The position numbers and the translations under genes were made by a program. The notes under the pieces are model-generated. The model saw only the letters and a program-made list of their open reading frames with translations. It was not told the origin of the DNA and made no database searches. Shown in pieces: positions 45,551 through 55,719 of a stretch of DNA of 64,000 nucleotides (its first letter is position 1; the number at the start of each line of letters is the position of its first letter). This DNA is from Ruegeria sp. TM1040 (GTDB lineage Bacteria; Pseudomonadota; Alphaproteobacteria; Rhodobacterales; Rhodobacteraceae). The stretch covers positions 2,937,501 to 3,001,500 of the forward strand of contig NC_008044.1 of assembly GCF_000014065.1 (NCBI RefSeq), written 5' to 3'.

Positions 45551-46663
45551 ATGTCCATGAATTCTTTTGGCCACCTTTTTCGAGTCACCACCTGGGGTGA
45601 AAGCCATGGGCCCGCTTTGGGCGCTACGGTTGATGGCTGCCCGCCAAATGTCGCAGTCTCGGAAGAGATGCTTCAACACTGGCTCGACAAGCGCCGCCCC
45701 GGTCAGAACAAGAACACCACCCAGCGCAATGAGCCTGACGCGGTGAGAATCCTCTCTGGTGTGTTTGAGGGAAAATCGACCGGCACGCCGATTCAATTGA
45801 TGATTGAAAACACCGACCAGCGCTCACGGGATTATGGCGAGATCGCCCAGACATTCCGCCCAGGACATGCGGACATTACTTACTTTCAGAAATACGGCAA
45901 CCGCGACTATCGCGGTGGTGGACGATCCTCTGCACGCGAAACCGCAGCGCGGGTGGCAGCAGGTGGCGTAGCGCGCGAAGCCCTCAAGTCCTTGGCCCCG
46001 GGGATCGAGATCAAGGGCTATATGACCCGCATGGGGGAAATGGAAATCGACCGCGCGCGGTTTGACTGGTCTGCCATCGATCAGAACGACTTCTGGATTC
46101 CCGATGCCGCCGCTGTTCAGGACTGGGAAGACTATCTGCAGGCCCTTCGCAAGCAGCACGACTCGGTTGGCGCTGTTGTCGAAGTGGTCGCGCGCGGCGT
46201 ACCCGCAGGCATCGGAGCGCCAATCTACGGCAAGCTCGACACCGATCTCGCAGCGGCAATGATGTCGATCAACGCTGTCAAAGCCGTCGAAATCGGCGAA
46301 GGCATGAATGCTGCGTTGTTGAAGGGCTCCGAGAACGCGGATGAGATCTTCATGGGCAATGACGGTGCGCCTGTCTACTCGTCGAATCACGCGGGTGGTA
46401 TCTTGGGAGGAATCTCAACGGGCCAAGATGTGGTGATCCGTTTCGCCGTGAAGCCGACCTCGTCCATTTTGACCCCGCGCCAGTCGATTCGCAAAGACGG
46501 GACGGCTGCCGAAGTCATCACCAAGGGCCGCCATGATCCCTGTGTCGGTATCCGCGCAGTGCCCGTGGCAGAGGCCATGATGGCCTTTGTGATTCTCGAT
46601 CACATCCTGTTGCACCGCGGGCAGATTGGCGAGAATCAGGGCGTGATCGGCGCGCCCGACTGA
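45551..46663 (+). CDS. aroC: Chorismate synthase
   Basis: A 370-residue shikimate-pathway enzyme that makes chorismate from EPSP with reduced FMN. The three signature regions are present: [17 protein letters not shown] near the N-terminus, [24 protein letters not shown] around residues 115-138, and [19 protein letters not shown] near residue 325. AAGGAG lies ten bases upstream of the ATG at 45551; a second ATG follows two codons later. It is monocistronic in the window. Confidence 0.97.
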   Translation: MSMNSFGHLFRVTTWGESHGPALGATVDGCPPNVAVSEEMLQHWLDKRRPGQNKNTTQRNEPDAVRILSGVFEGKSTGTPIQLMIENTDQRSRDYGEIAQTFRPGHADITYFQKYGNRDYRGGGRSSARETAARVAAGGVAREALKSLAPGIEIKGYMTRMGEMEIDRARFDWSAIDQNDFWIPDAAAVQDWEDYLQALRKQHDSVGAVVEVVARGVPAGIGAPIYGKLDTDLAAAMMSINAVKAVEIGEGMNAALLKGSENADEIFMGNDGAPVYSSNHAGGILGGISTGQDVVIRFAVKPTSSILTPRQSIRKDGTAAEVITKGRHDPCVGIRAVPVAEAMMAFVILDHILLHRGQIGENQGVIGAPD

Positions 46664-46910
46664 ACCAATCAAGAGCGCGCGTTCTGCGGGCTCTCGCGAA
46701 CAGCCGCCGCACATAGAGCGGACCCACAGAGATAGCTAGCGGAGTGGCACACGGGGGGTGTTGTGAGCGCGTTTTTACGCACTTGGCAGTTTCATGTGCC
46801 TGCCCGACTTCAGAATACGGCTCTCGATGCAATTGGCGCCGCGCCAAATGCGGTCGATCCATTCACGACACAGATGCCATTGGCTGAACATGGGATGCTT
46901 TGGGGAATTT

Positions 46911-46997
46911 TGGTGCCCAGAAGAGGACTCGAACCTCCACGTCCATACGGACACTAGCACCTGAAGCTAGCGCGTCTACCAATTCCGCCATCTGGGC
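46911..46997 (-). tRNA. tRNA-Leu(CAG), copy 1
   Basis: On the minus strand, GCCCAGA to an encoded CCA, 87 bases with a long variable arm. The anticodon loop TTCAGGT gives CAG. The T-arm GGTTCGAGTCC and class II structure support Leu. Confidence 0.97.
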
Positions 46998-47153
46998 ACA
47001 GATGTCGTGGGAGTGGCGTATAAGCCGGAAACGCTGGAGCGGCAAGCGGAAAATGCACCTCCGAACGTGCAAAAACACGAAGCAAGATCGAACTCGCAGG
47101 ATGCTTGCAAAGCGTCTGCAATCAATTGCTTAAGCTATATTGAGAGGGAATTT

Positions 47154-47240
47154 TGGTGCCCAGAAGAGGACTCGAACCTCCACGTCCATACGGACACTAG
47201 CACCTGAAGCTAGCGCGTCTACCAATTCCGCCATCTGGGC
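47154..47240 (-). tRNA. tRNA-Leu(CAG), copy 2
   Basis: An identical 87-base class II tRNA with anticodon CAG, in the second unit of the tandem duplication. Both copies have intact acceptor stems and an encoded CCA, so both may be functional. Confidence 0.97.
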
Positions 47241-47441
47241 ACAGATGTCGTGAGAGCGGCGTATAAGCCGAGTCTTGGGGAGCGTCAAACGGAATTTTGA
47301 CATTTTTGCAAAATCATAGGGCAACAAAGCCCAGCGCCCTGCGGTTCCGACAAACAGCGTCGTTTTGACCTTTGTTTGACCTTGTTTGACGGGGGCCGGA
47401 GCGGTAAATCGGGACAACAGCTACGCGAGAGGAGCCAAGTC

Positions 47442-48431
47442 ATGTCCAAACTGGTCACCATTTATGGCGGTTCAGGGTTTGTCGGTCGCTATATCGCGCG
47501 CCGCATGGCAAAAGAAGGCTGGCGCGTGCGCGTGGCCGTTCGTCGCCCGAATGAGGCAATGCACGTCAAACCCTATGGTGTGCCGGGGCAGGTTGAGCCG
47601 GTTTTCTGCAACATCCGCGATGACGCTTCTGTCGCTGCTGTTATGGCAGGCGCAGATGCGGTGGTAAATTGCGTGGGTGTTCTGAACGAAGTCGGCAAAA
47701 ACACGTTCTCTGCGGTGCAGTCCGAAGGGGCTGGTCGCATCGCGCGGATCGCGGCTGATACAGGTGTTGAACGTCTTGTTCATGTTTCTGCGATTGGTGC
47801 AGATGCTGATGGCGACAGCGCGTATGCCCGCACCAAGGCCGAAGGGGAAGCTGCGGTGCTTGAAGCTTTTCCCTCTGCAATGATCCTGCGTCCCTCGATC
47901 ATCTTTGGCCCCGAAGACCAGTTCTTTAATCGCTTTGCGAGCATGACGCGCTTTGGCCCCGTTCTGCCCATCGCAGGAGGGACGACACGGTTTCAGCCGG
48001 TCTATGTCGATGACGTCGCGAAAGCTGCTGTTGCGGGTCTGACTGGGCAGGCTGCTGCAGGAACCTATGAGCTTGGTGGCCCCGAGGTCAAAAGCTTTAC
48101 AGAGTTGATGTCGCAAATGCTTGATGTGATCCATCGCCGCCGTCTCGTTGTGTCGCTACCGAATTTTGTCGCCCGCCTCATGGCTTTTGGGTTCGATATG
48201 GCGCAGGCGGTGACCTTTGGCCTGTTTACAAACGGCCTGCTGACGCGCGACCAACTAAAGAACCTGCAAAACGACAATGTGGTCAGTGAAGGCGCCAAAG
48301 GTCTGGCAGACCTCGGGATCGAACCGGTTACCATGGGGTCCGTTCTACCCGACTATCTGTGGAAGTTCCGCCCATCCGGTCAGTACGACGAATTGATGAA
48401 ATCGGCCGGTAACCTGCGCGGAGACATCTGA
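47442..48431 (+). CDS. Complex I NDUFA9-like NAD(P)-binding protein
   Basis: A 329-residue atypical short-chain dehydrogenase/reductase like the alphaproteobacterial and mitochondrial NDUFA9 assembly/subunit protein. The N-terminus [34 protein letters not shown] is the NAD(P)-binding Rossmann motif, with [42 protein letters not shown], and [26 protein letters not shown] is seven bases upstream of 47442. No complex I genes lie in the window; assignment follows family pattern. A terminator lies 30 bases downstream. Confidence 0.83.
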   Translation: MSKLVTIYGGSGFVGRYIARRMAKEGWRVRVAVRRPNEAMHVKPYGVPGQVEPVFCNIRDDASVAAVMAGADAVVNCVGVLNEVGKNTFSAVQSEGAGRIARIAADTGVERLVHVSAIGADADGDSAYARTKAEGEAAVLEAFPSAMILRPSIIFGPEDQFFNRFASMTRFGPVLPIAGGTTRFQPVYVDDVAKAAVAGLTGQAAAGTYELGGPEVKSFTELMSQMLDVIHRRRLVVSLPNFVARLMAFGFDMAQAVTFGLFTNGLLTRDQLKNLQNDNVVSEGAKGLADLGIEPVTMGSVLPDYLWKFRPSGQYDELMKSAGNLRGDI

Positions 48432-48460
48432 CGCGGATCACTGGTCCTGGTGATTTGAAA

Positions 48461-48490
48461 GGTGCGACCCAGGTCGCGCCTTTTTTGTTT
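48461..48490. terminator. Intrinsic terminator between the NDUFA9-like gene and uppP
   Basis: GGTGCGACC and GGTCGCGCC arms enclose a two-base loop, followed by TTTTTTGTTTT. It lies between convergent genes; the T run supports the plus-strand gene, and the minus side is weaker. Confidence 0.75.
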
Positions 48491-49293
48491 TAGCCATAGG
48501 CGATGAACAACAGCACCATACCGAGCGCCACGCGATAGATCACATAGGGTGTGAAGCTCACGGACCTGAGAAGGCGCATCATCAACGCAAGCGCAGCAAG
48601 GGCGGAGGCCATCGCCAGCAGCGCAGCAATCCCCATGTCCCGCATCAAATCAACATCGGCGTCCAGTGCAACCTCGGTGCCGAGCAGCACGCCTGAGGCG
48701 ATAATCGTCGGGATCGACATCAACATTGCAATCCGAGCGCCGTCCTCTCGATTGTACCCGAGGCTGCGCGCGCCTGTGATGGTGATGCCTGACCGGGACG
48801 TGCCTGGGATCAAGGCCAGCATCTGCCACAAACCCATAATCACTGCGTCGCGCACCCCCCAATCCGAAGCGGACTTATCGATAGGGCCGCGTTGGTCGGC
48901 TATATAAAGCACGACGCCAAAAACCAGCATCGTCCAGCCAATGACCGCGACAGAGCGCAGGGACTCGCTGAGACCCGTGAAATACAGGAAAGTGCCAAAA
49001 ATCACTGTGGGAATGGTCGCCACGATCAAGCCGAGCGCAAGTCGCGCACCTTTGGTGTCGAGCCGACCAATCAGCGCGCGCGGCAGGCCGATGAGCCCAG
49101 CGCGCACATCCCGCCAGAAAAACAGGACCACCGCAGCAAGCGTGCCAACATGCACGGCAACATCAATCGCCTGCCCCTGATCCTCCAGCCCCGTGAGACG
49201 TGGCAGAAGAATCAGATGTCCCGACGAGGAAACCGGGAGGAATTCAGTCACACCCTGAATCAGAGCAACGAGGATCAACTGCAGCAACGGCAT
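48490..49293 (-). CDS. uppP: Undecaprenyl-diphosphatase UppP (BacA)
   Basis: A 267-residue membrane phosphatase that recycles the lipid carrier undecaprenyl pyrophosphate for cell-wall synthesis. Motifs are VTEFLPVSSSGHLI near residue 15 and PGTSRSGITITGA near residue 160, both signature boxes of this family, with about eight hydrophobic segments. Length is normal. It is convergent with the NDUFA9-like gene. About 230 bases separate it from gltD, transcribed the other way. Confidence 0.95.
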   Translation of the reverse strand: MPLLQLILVALIQGVTEFLPVSSSGHLILLPRLTGLEDQGQAIDVAVHVGTLAAVVLFFWRDVRAGLIGLPRALIGRLDTKGARLALGLIVATIPTVIFGTFLYFTGLSESLRSVAVIGWTMLVFGVVLYIADQRGPIDKSASDWGVRDAVIMGLWQMLALIPGTSRSGITITGARSLGYNREDGARIAMLMSIPTIIASGVLLGTEVALDADVDLMRDMGIAALLAMASALAALALMMRLLRSVSFTPYVIYRVALGMVLLFIAYG

Positions 49294-49525
49294 TGGAATT
49301 CCATCTCGGGTCGCGGGTCAAAAATGAAAACAGTCTAGCGCCTGTATAAACCCTTTGTTTTTATGAGGAAGTCCGATTTTAGGTCCGATTCGGACCAAAA
49401 AACATCTATACAAGCCGCGAGAAATGGATATTCACAGGTAACACGCGAAATAATAGGTCAGCATTAGTTACCTATGTGAGCGCTACACAAGACCTATCGC
49501 CGCCAGCCAAAAGGAGAGTATCGCC

Positions 49526-50968
49526 GTGGCCAAGCAACCGATGCTAAAGTTCGTGAAGATCGATCGCGACATGCCCGAAAAACGGGACGCCGAGACGCGC
49601 AGAGAAGACTTCGACGAGATCTATGCTGAATTTGCGGCGGTAAAGGCAGAAGAGCAGGCCAGCCGGTGCAGCCAGTGCGGCGTGCCATATTGCCAGTCGC
49701 ATTGTCCGCTCCACAACAATATTCCGGATTGGCTGCGTCTGACGGCGACCGGGCGCCTGGAAGAGGCCTATGCCACATCGCAGGCGACGAATACCTTCCC
49801 TGAAATCTGTGGCCGCATCTGCCCGCAGGACCGTCTCTGTGAAGGCAACTGCGTGATTGAACAGTCCGGCCACGGCACCGTAACCATTGGTGCAGTCGAG
49901 AAATACATCACCGATACCGCGTGGGACAAAGGCTGGGTCAAGCCCAACGCCCCGATCGAAGAACGTGCGGAATCCGTCGGTATCATCGGTGCGGGCCCCG
50001 GCGGCCTTGCAGCAGCTGACATGCTGCGCAAGGCAGGCGTGCAGGTCACGGTATATGACCGCTATGACCGCGCTGGCGGGCTGCTGACCTACGGCATCCC
50101 GGGCTTCAAGCTCGAAAAAGAAGTTGTCATGCGCCGCAATCAACTGCTGGCCGACGGTGGCGTCACTTTTGTGATGAACTGCAATATCGGCGAGGACATA
50201 TCTTTTGACGAAATCCGCGCCAAGCATGACGCAGTGATCATTGCAACCGGCGTGTACAAATCCCGCGATCTGAACATGCCGGGCTCTGGTGCCAAAGGGA
50301 TCGTGAAGGCCATCGACTTCCTCACAGCCTCCAACCGGGTGGCGAACTTTGGTGACACCGTACCAGAGTATGAGGACGGTACCTTCAACGCCACGGGCAA
50401 GAAGGTTGTCGTGATCGGCGGTGGCGACACCGCGATGGACTGCGTGCGCACCTCGGTGCGTCAGGGCGCCGAGTCGGTGAAATGCCTCTATCGTCGCGAC
50501 CGTGCAAACATGCCCGGCTCGCAACGCGAAACCCAGAATGCCGAAGAAGAAGGCGTCGTCTTTGAATGGCTCTCCGCCCCAAAAGGCTTCACCGATGCAG
50601 ACGGCAAGGTCTCGGGCGTCATGGTGCAGAAAATGCGTCTCGGCCAACCCGATGCCTCTGGCCGTCAGGCCCCCGAGGTCATCGAGGGTGCGGACTATGT
50701 CGAAGAAGCAGACCTCGTCATCAAAGCGCTGGGATTCGAACCCGAAGACCTGCCGACGCTCTGGGGCCAGCCGAACCTGCCGGTCACCCGCTGGGGCACC
50801 ATCAAGGCAGAGTTCAAAACCGGCGCGACCAATCTCGATGGGGTTTACGCCGTTGGGGACATTGTGCGCGGCGCGTCGCTGGTGGTCTGGGCGATCAAGG
50901 ATGGTCGCGACTGTGCAGAAGCGATCATTGAGCGTTTCAACAACAAGGCCGCCGTCGCCGCCGAGTAA
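49526..50968 (+). CDS. gltD: Glutamate synthase small subunit
   Basis: A 480-residue NADPH-linked small subunit. It has N-terminal cysteine clusters for [4Fe-4S] (CSQCGVPYCQSHCPL and CGRICPQDRLCEGNC), the FAD motif IIGAGPGGLAAADML and the NADPH motif VVIGGGDTAMDC. It transfers electrons to the large subunit for glutamine-dependent glutamate formation. It precedes gltB by 74 bases in the same direction. The gene has a long upstream gap, where its promoter must lie. Confidence 0.96.
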   Translation: MAKQPMLKFVKIDRDMPEKRDAETRREDFDEIYAEFAAVKAEEQASRCSQCGVPYCQSHCPLHNNIPDWLRLTATGRLEEAYATSQATNTFPEICGRICPQDRLCEGNCVIEQSGHGTVTIGAVEKYITDTAWDKGWVKPNAPIEERAESVGIIGAGPGGLAAADMLRKAGVQVTVYDRYDRAGGLLTYGIPGFKLEKEVVMRRNQLLADGGVTFVMNCNIGEDISFDEIRAKHDAVIIATGVYKSRDLNMPGSGAKGIVKAIDFLTASNRVANFGDTVPEYEDGTFNATGKKVVVIGGGDTAMDCVRTSVRQGAESVKCLYRRDRANMPGSQRETQNAEEEGVVFEWLSAPKGFTDADGKVSGVMVQKMRLGQPDASGRQAPEVIEGADYVEEADLVIKALGFEPEDLPTLWGQPNLPVTRWGTIKAEFKTGATNLDGVYAVGDIVRGASLVVWAIKDGRDCAEAIIERFNNKAAVAAE

Positions 50969-51042
50969 TCAACAGGTTTCCCAAGCGGTCCGGCGCCCCT
51001 GACACAAGGCGCGGCGCCACCGCCAGGCAGAGGAGAATGAAC

Positions 51043-54000
51043 ATGACAAAATATGATGAGAACTGGGTGCGCGCCGAAGAAGCAAAGCGCAAGTGGATGG
51101 CTGAAAACGGTCTCTACGCCGAGGAGGAAGAGCACTCTTCCTGCGGTGTGGGTCTCGTGGTCTCCGTGGATGGTTCCAAGAGCCGCAAAGTGGTTGATGC
51201 AGGCATCGACGCGCTCAAGGCAATCTGGCACCGTGGTGCTGTGGATGCAGACGGCAAAACCGGCGATGGCGCAGGGATCCACGTTCAGATCCCGGTTCCC
51301 TTCTTCTGGGATCAAGTCAAACGCACTGGCCACAATCCTCGCGAGGATGAACTCCTGGCGGTGGGTCAGGTATTCCTACCCCGTACCGACTTTGGCGCGC
51401 AGGAGACCTGCCGGACTATCGTCGAAACCGAAGTCCTTCGCATGGGCTACTACATCTACGGCTGGCGTCATGTGCCGGTGGATGTGACCTGTCTCGGAGA
51501 AAAAGCAAATGCGACCCGCCCAGAGATCGAGCAGATCTTGATCTCCAACTCCAAGGGCGTGGATGAGGAAACCTTCGAGCGCGAGCTCTATGTGATCCGT
51601 CGCCGGATCGAGAAAGCCGCCGCCGCCGCACAAGTGGGTGGACTCTATATTGCGTCGCTCTCCTGCCGGTCGATTATCTACAAAGGCATGATGCTCGCCG
51701 AACAGGTCGCGGTTTTCTATCCCGACCTGATGGATGAGCGCTTTGAGAGCGCCTTTGCGATCTATCACCAGCGGTACTCGACCAACACCTTCCCGCAGTG
51801 GTGGCTGGCGCAACCGTTCCGCATGCTGGCGCACAACGGCGAAATCAACACCCTCAAGGGCAACGTCAACTGGATGAAGAGCCATGAAATCCGCATGGCC
51901 TCTTCGACCTTTGGCGACCACGCCGAAGACATCAAACCCATCGTGGCGTCGGGGTCCTCCGACTCTGCCGCGCTGGATTCGGTGTTCGAGGTTCTGGTGC
52001 GCGCAGGTCGCTCCGCACCGATGGCGAAAACCATGCTGGTGCCGGAGAGCTGGTCCAAACAGGCCGAGGAACTGCCGCAGGCCTGGCGCGACATGTACTC
52101 CTATTGCAACGCCGTGATGGAGCCCTGGGATGGTCCGGCCGCACTTGCGATGACCGACGGTCGCTGGGTGTGTGCAGGTCTTGATCGCAACGGCCTGCGC
52201 CCGATGCGCTATGTGGTGACTGGCGATGGTCTGGTGATCGCGGGTTCAGAGGCCGGTATGGTTCCGATCGACGAAGCCTCCGTTGTGGAAAAAGGCGCGC
52301 TAGGTCCGGGTCAGATGCTGGCCGTGGATATGGCCAAAGGCCAGCTATATCACGACGTCGAAATCAAGGACAAACTCGCCCGCGCCCTGCCCTTTGGCGA
52401 GTGGGTTGAGAAGGTCACCGATCTCGATGAGGTTCTGGGTGGCGTGCAGGAAACGCCGCTGTTTTCCGGTGAAGAACTGCGCCGCCGTCAGGTCGCCGCT
52501 GGCTACACCATTGAAGAACTGGAGCAGATCCTTGCGCCCATGGCCGAGGACGGCAAAGAAAGCCTTGCTTCCATGGGCGATGACACGCCCTCTGCGGTTC
52601 TGTCCAAACAGTATCGCCCGCTGAGCCATTTCTTCCGCCAGAACTTCAGCCAGGTGACCAACCCGCCGATCGACAGCTTGCGCGAATTCCGCGTCATGAG
52701 CCTCAAAACCCGGTTCGGGAACCTCAAGAACGTGCTGGATGAGGATAGCTCCCAGACCGAAATCGTTGTCCTCGAGAGCCCCTTCGTCGGCAATTCCCAA
52801 TGGGATAAGCTGGTCGAGAACCTTGGGTCCAAACTGGCCGAAATCGACTGCAGCTTTGCCCCCGGTCGGGGCGCCCTGAACGCAGCTCTGGCCCGCATTC
52901 GTGCCGAAGCCGAAGAAGCCGTGCGCTCTGGCGCAGGTCACATCGTTTTGACCGACCAGCACTCCGGCGCGGACAAAGTTGCGATGCCGATGATCCTCGC
53001 GACATCTGCGGTGCACTCGCATCTGACCCGCCAGGGCCTTCGGACCTTCTGCTCGCTGAACGTGCGTTCTGCCGAATGTATCGACCCCCATTACTTTGCA
53101 GTGCTGATCGGCTGTGGCGCAACGGTGGTGAACGCCTACCTGGCCGAAGATTCGCTCGCAGACCGTATCGAGCGCGGCCTTCTCGACGGCAGCCTCACCG
53201 AAAACGTCGCGCGTTACCGCGAGGCGATTGACCAAGGTCTGCTGAAAATCATGGCGAAGATGGGGATCTCGGTGATTTCCTCCTATCGCGGGGGTCTGAA
53301 CTTTGAGGCTGTTGGCCTCTCACGCGCGATGGTCGCCGAGTACTTCCCCGGCATGACCTCGCGGATCTCCGGCATCGGTGTGCACGGCATTCAGGTGAAG
53401 GCCGAAGAAATCCACGCAAAAGGCTGGAACACTCAGGAAAACGTGCTGCCCATCGGTGGCTTCTACAAGGCGCGCAAGTCCGGCGAGACCCACGCCTGGG
53501 AAGCAACCTCGATGCATATGATGCAGATGGCCTGCAACAAGGCCTCGTTCGAGCTGTGGAAGCAGTATTCGGCCAAGATGCAATCGAACCCGCCGATCCA
53601 TTTGCGCGACCTTCTGGACATCAAGCCGCTCGGCAAACCTGTCCCGCTCGAGGAGGTGGAAAGCATCACCGCAATCCGCAAGCGCTTTGTGACACCGGGC
53701 ATGTCTCTGGGTGCGCTCTCTCCGGAGGCACATAAGACGCTGAACGTGGCGATGAACCGGATCGGTGCCAAATCCGACTCTGGCGAAGGCGGTGAAGATC
53801 CGGCGCATTTCGTGCCAGAGCCCAACGGCGACAACCCCTCTGCGAAGATCAAGCAGGTGGCGTCGGGCCGGTTTGGTGTGACCGCCGAATACCTGAACCA
53901 ATGCGAAGAGCTGGAGATCAAGGTCGCGCAGGGTGCAAAGCCCGGCGAGGGTGGCCAGTTGCCGGGCATGAAAGTCACCGACCTGATTGCGCGCCTGCGC

Positions 54001-55575
54001 CATTCGACCAAGGGCGTGACCCTGATTTCCCCGCCGCCGCACCACGATATCTACTCGATCGAGGATCTGGCGCAGCTCATCTACGACCTGAAGCAGATCA
54101 ACCCGCGCTGCAAAGTGACGGTGAAGCTGGTGGCCTCTTCTGGTGTTGGCACCATTGCCGCGGGCGTTGCCAAGGCCAAAGCCGACATCATCCTGATCTC
54201 GGGCCACAACGGCGGCACCGGGGCCTCTCCCGCGACCTCGATCAAATACTGCGGTCTGCCATGGGAGATGGGTCTGACCGAGGCGCATCAGGTTCTGGCG
54301 ATGAACAATCTGCGCGACCGCGTCACCCTGCGGACCGACGGCGGCCTGCGGACCGGACGTGACATCGTCATGGCCGCGATGATGGGGGCCGAGGAATACG
54401 GCATTGGCACCGCCGCGCTGATCGCCATGGGCTGTATCATGGTGCGCCAATGCCAGTCGAACACCTGCCCGGTGGGCGTCTGCACTCAGGACGAGGCCCT
54501 GCGTGGCAAGTTCACCGGCAACGCCGACAAAGTCGTGAACCTCATCACCTTCTACGCACAGGAAGTGCGCGAGATCCTTGCTTCCATCGGGGCACGCAGC
54601 CTCGATGAGGTGATCGGTCGCGCGGATCTTCTGGCGCAGGTATCGCGTGGCTCCGCCCACCTTGATGACCTCGACCTGAACCCGCTCCTGATCACCGTCG
54701 ATGGCTCCGCCAGCATCGTTTACAATCGCGACAAAGATCGCAACGCGGTGCCGGACACGCTGGATGCCGAGATTGTGCGTGACGCTGCCCGGTTCCTGAA
54801 GGACGGTGAGAAAATGCAGCTCTCTTACGCGGTGCAGAACACACATCGCACCGTGGGCACGCGCACCTCGAGCCATATCGTGCAGAACTTTGGCATGCGC
54901 AACACGCTGCAGCCGGACCACCTGACCGTGAAACTTCAGGGTTCGGCAGGTCAGTCGCTCGGCGCCTTTGCGGCACCTGGCTTGAAACTCGAAGTTTCAG
55001 GCGATGCCAACGACTATGTCGGTAAAGGCCTCTCGGGCGGCACGATCGTGGTACGTCCGCCGATGGCATCGCCGCTCAACGCCGCTGAAAACACCATCGT
55101 CGGCAATACCGTGCTTTATGGTGCGACCGATGGTTACCTCTTTGCAGCGGGCCGCGCTGGTGAACGCTTTGCGGTGCGCAACTCCGGCGCCAAGGTCGTC
55201 ATCGAGGGCTGCGGCACCAACGGCTGTGAATATATGACCGGCGGTGTCGCGGTGATCCTCGGCAGCATCGGAGCAAACTTCGGTGCCGGGATGACTGGCG
55301 GGATGGCCTATCTCTATGATCCTGATGGGAATGCCGAGACCCTGATGAACATGGAAAGCATCGTCACCTGCCCGGTGACAGTGGACCATTGGGAAGCGCA
55401 GCTCAAAGATCTGATCGAACGCCATGTCGCAGAAACCGGAAGCCGCAAGGCTGCCGAAATCCTGCAGCACTGGGACAGCGAAAAAACCCATTTCCTTCAG
55501 GTCTGCCCAAAGGAAATGCTGAACAAGCTGCCGCACCCCATTTCGGTCGAGACCTCGGCGATCCCGGCTGAATAA
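51043..55575 (+). CDS. gltB: Glutamate synthase large subunit
   Basis: A 1510-residue protein with four domains in order: an N-terminal class II glutamine amidotransferase whose catalytic Cys is probably exposed after removal of about 33 residues (EEHSSCGVGLVVSVDG); a central domain; an FMN synthase domain (ISGHNGGTGASPATS, CNTCPVGVCTQ with [3Fe-4S] cysteines around QCQSNTCPVGVC); and a C-terminal glutamate-synthase beta-helix domain (VIEGCGTNGCEYMTGG). Start at 51043 is preferred because AGGAG is seven bases upstream, while the ATG six bases earlier is too near. It makes two glutamates from glutamine and 2-oxoglutarate. Confidence 0.97.
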   Translation: MTKYDENWVRAEEAKRKWMAENGLYAEEEEHSSCGVGLVVSVDGSKSRKVVDAGIDALKAIWHRGAVDADGKTGDGAGIHVQIPVPFFWDQVKRTGHNPREDELLAVGQVFLPRTDFGAQETCRTIVETEVLRMGYYIYGWRHVPVDVTCLGEKANATRPEIEQILISNSKGVDEETFERELYVIRRRIEKAAAAAQVGGLYIASLSCRSIIYKGMMLAEQVAVFYPDLMDERFESAFAIYHQRYSTNTFPQWWLAQPFRMLAHNGEINTLKGNVNWMKSHEIRMASSTFGDHAEDIKPIVASGSSDSAALDSVFEVLVRAGRSAPMAKTMLVPESWSKQAEELPQAWRDMYSYCNAVMEPWDGPAALAMTDGRWVCAGLDRNGLRPMRYVVTGDGLVIAGSEAGMVPIDEASVVEKGALGPGQMLAVDMAKGQLYHDVEIKDKLARALPFGEWVEKVTDLDEVLGGVQETPLFSGEELRRRQVAAGYTIEELEQILAPMAEDGKESLASMGDDTPSAVLSKQYRPLSHFFRQNFSQVTNPPIDSLREFRVMSLKTRFGNLKNVLDEDSSQTEIVVLESPFVGNSQWDKLVENLGSKLAEIDCSFAPGRGALNAALARIRAEAEEAVRSGAGHIVLTDQHSGADKVAMPMILATSAVHSHLTRQGLRTFCSLNVRSAECIDPHYFAVLIGCGATVVNAYLAEDSLADRIERGLLDGSLTENVARYREAIDQGLLKIMAKMGISVISSYRGGLNFEAVGLSRAMVAEYFPGMTSRISGIGVHGIQVKAEEIHAKGWNTQENVLPIGGFYKARKSGETHAWEATSMHMMQMACNKASFELWKQYSAKMQSNPPIHLRDLLDIKPLGKPVPLEEVESITAIRKRFVTPGMSLGALSPEAHKTLNVAMNRIGAKSDSGEGGEDPAHFVPEPNGDNPSAKIKQVASGRFGVTAEYLNQCEELEIKVAQGAKPGEGGQLPGMKVTDLIARLRHSTKGVTLISPPPHHDIYSIEDLAQLIYDLKQINPRCKVTVKLVASSGVGTIAAGVAKAKADIILISGHNGGTGASPATSIKYCGLPWEMGLTEAHQVLAMNNLRDRVTLRTDGGLRTGRDIVMAAMMGAEEYGIGTAALIAMGCIMVRQCQSNTCPVGVCTQDEALRGKFTGNADKVVNLITFYAQEVREILASIGARSLDEVIGRADLLAQVSRGSAHLDDLDLNPLLITVDGSASIVYNRDKDRNAVPDTLDAEIVRDAARFLKDGEKMQLSYAVQNTHRTVGTRTSSHIVQNFGMRNTLQPDHLTVKLQGSAGQSLGAFAAPGLKLEVSGDANDYVGKGLSGGTIVVRPPMASPLNAAENTIVGNTVLYGATDGYLFAAGRAGERFAVRNSGAKVVIEGCGTNGCEYMTGGVAVILGSIGANFGAGMTGGMAYLYDPDGNAETLMNMESIVTCPVTVDHWEAQLKDLIERHVAETGSRKAAEILQHWDSEKTHFLQVCPKEMLNKLPHPISVETSAIPAE

Positions 55576-55590
55576 TTCATAATCCCCGCG

Positions 55591-55648
55591 AATAAGATGA
55601 ACGTCTTATTCCCTGAGCCCCGCAGATCATTTCTGTGGGGCTTTTTTT
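55591..55648 (+). terminator. Intrinsic terminator region after gltB
   Basis: A first hairpin AATAAGA-tgaacg-TCTTATT (55591-55610) is followed by AGCCCCGCAGA-tcat-TTCTGTGGGGCT and TTTTTTT (55615-55648). The second is a strong rho-independent terminator. Confidence 0.9.
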
Positions 55649-55719
55649 GCTGAGCACGAAGGCGCTGCATCATGCTTTTCCCTGTTGGAGAGCCGGGGTG
55701 CTCCGGCCTATAGAGGGGC

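Larger units (their letters stand above)
46903..47276 (-). repeat. Tandem duplication carrying two identical tRNA-Leu genes
   Basis: The segment from GGGAATTTTGGTG to GGCGTATAAGCCG (about 130 bases at 46903-47033) recurs at 47147-47276, with only single-base differences in the 3-prime flank. The two copies are offset by 243 bases, with unrelated sequence between. The tRNA genes lie fully inside both. Confidence 0.85.

Noticed and set aside
46911-47240. tRNA-Leu pair as attachment sites of an integrated element
   Set aside because: Both copies are complete tRNAs, the gap is only about 150 bases, and no integrase or mobile gene is present.
53320-54921. 533-residue minus-strand open frame
   Set aside because: It is antisense to gltB and arises from high GC coding DNA; no family features.
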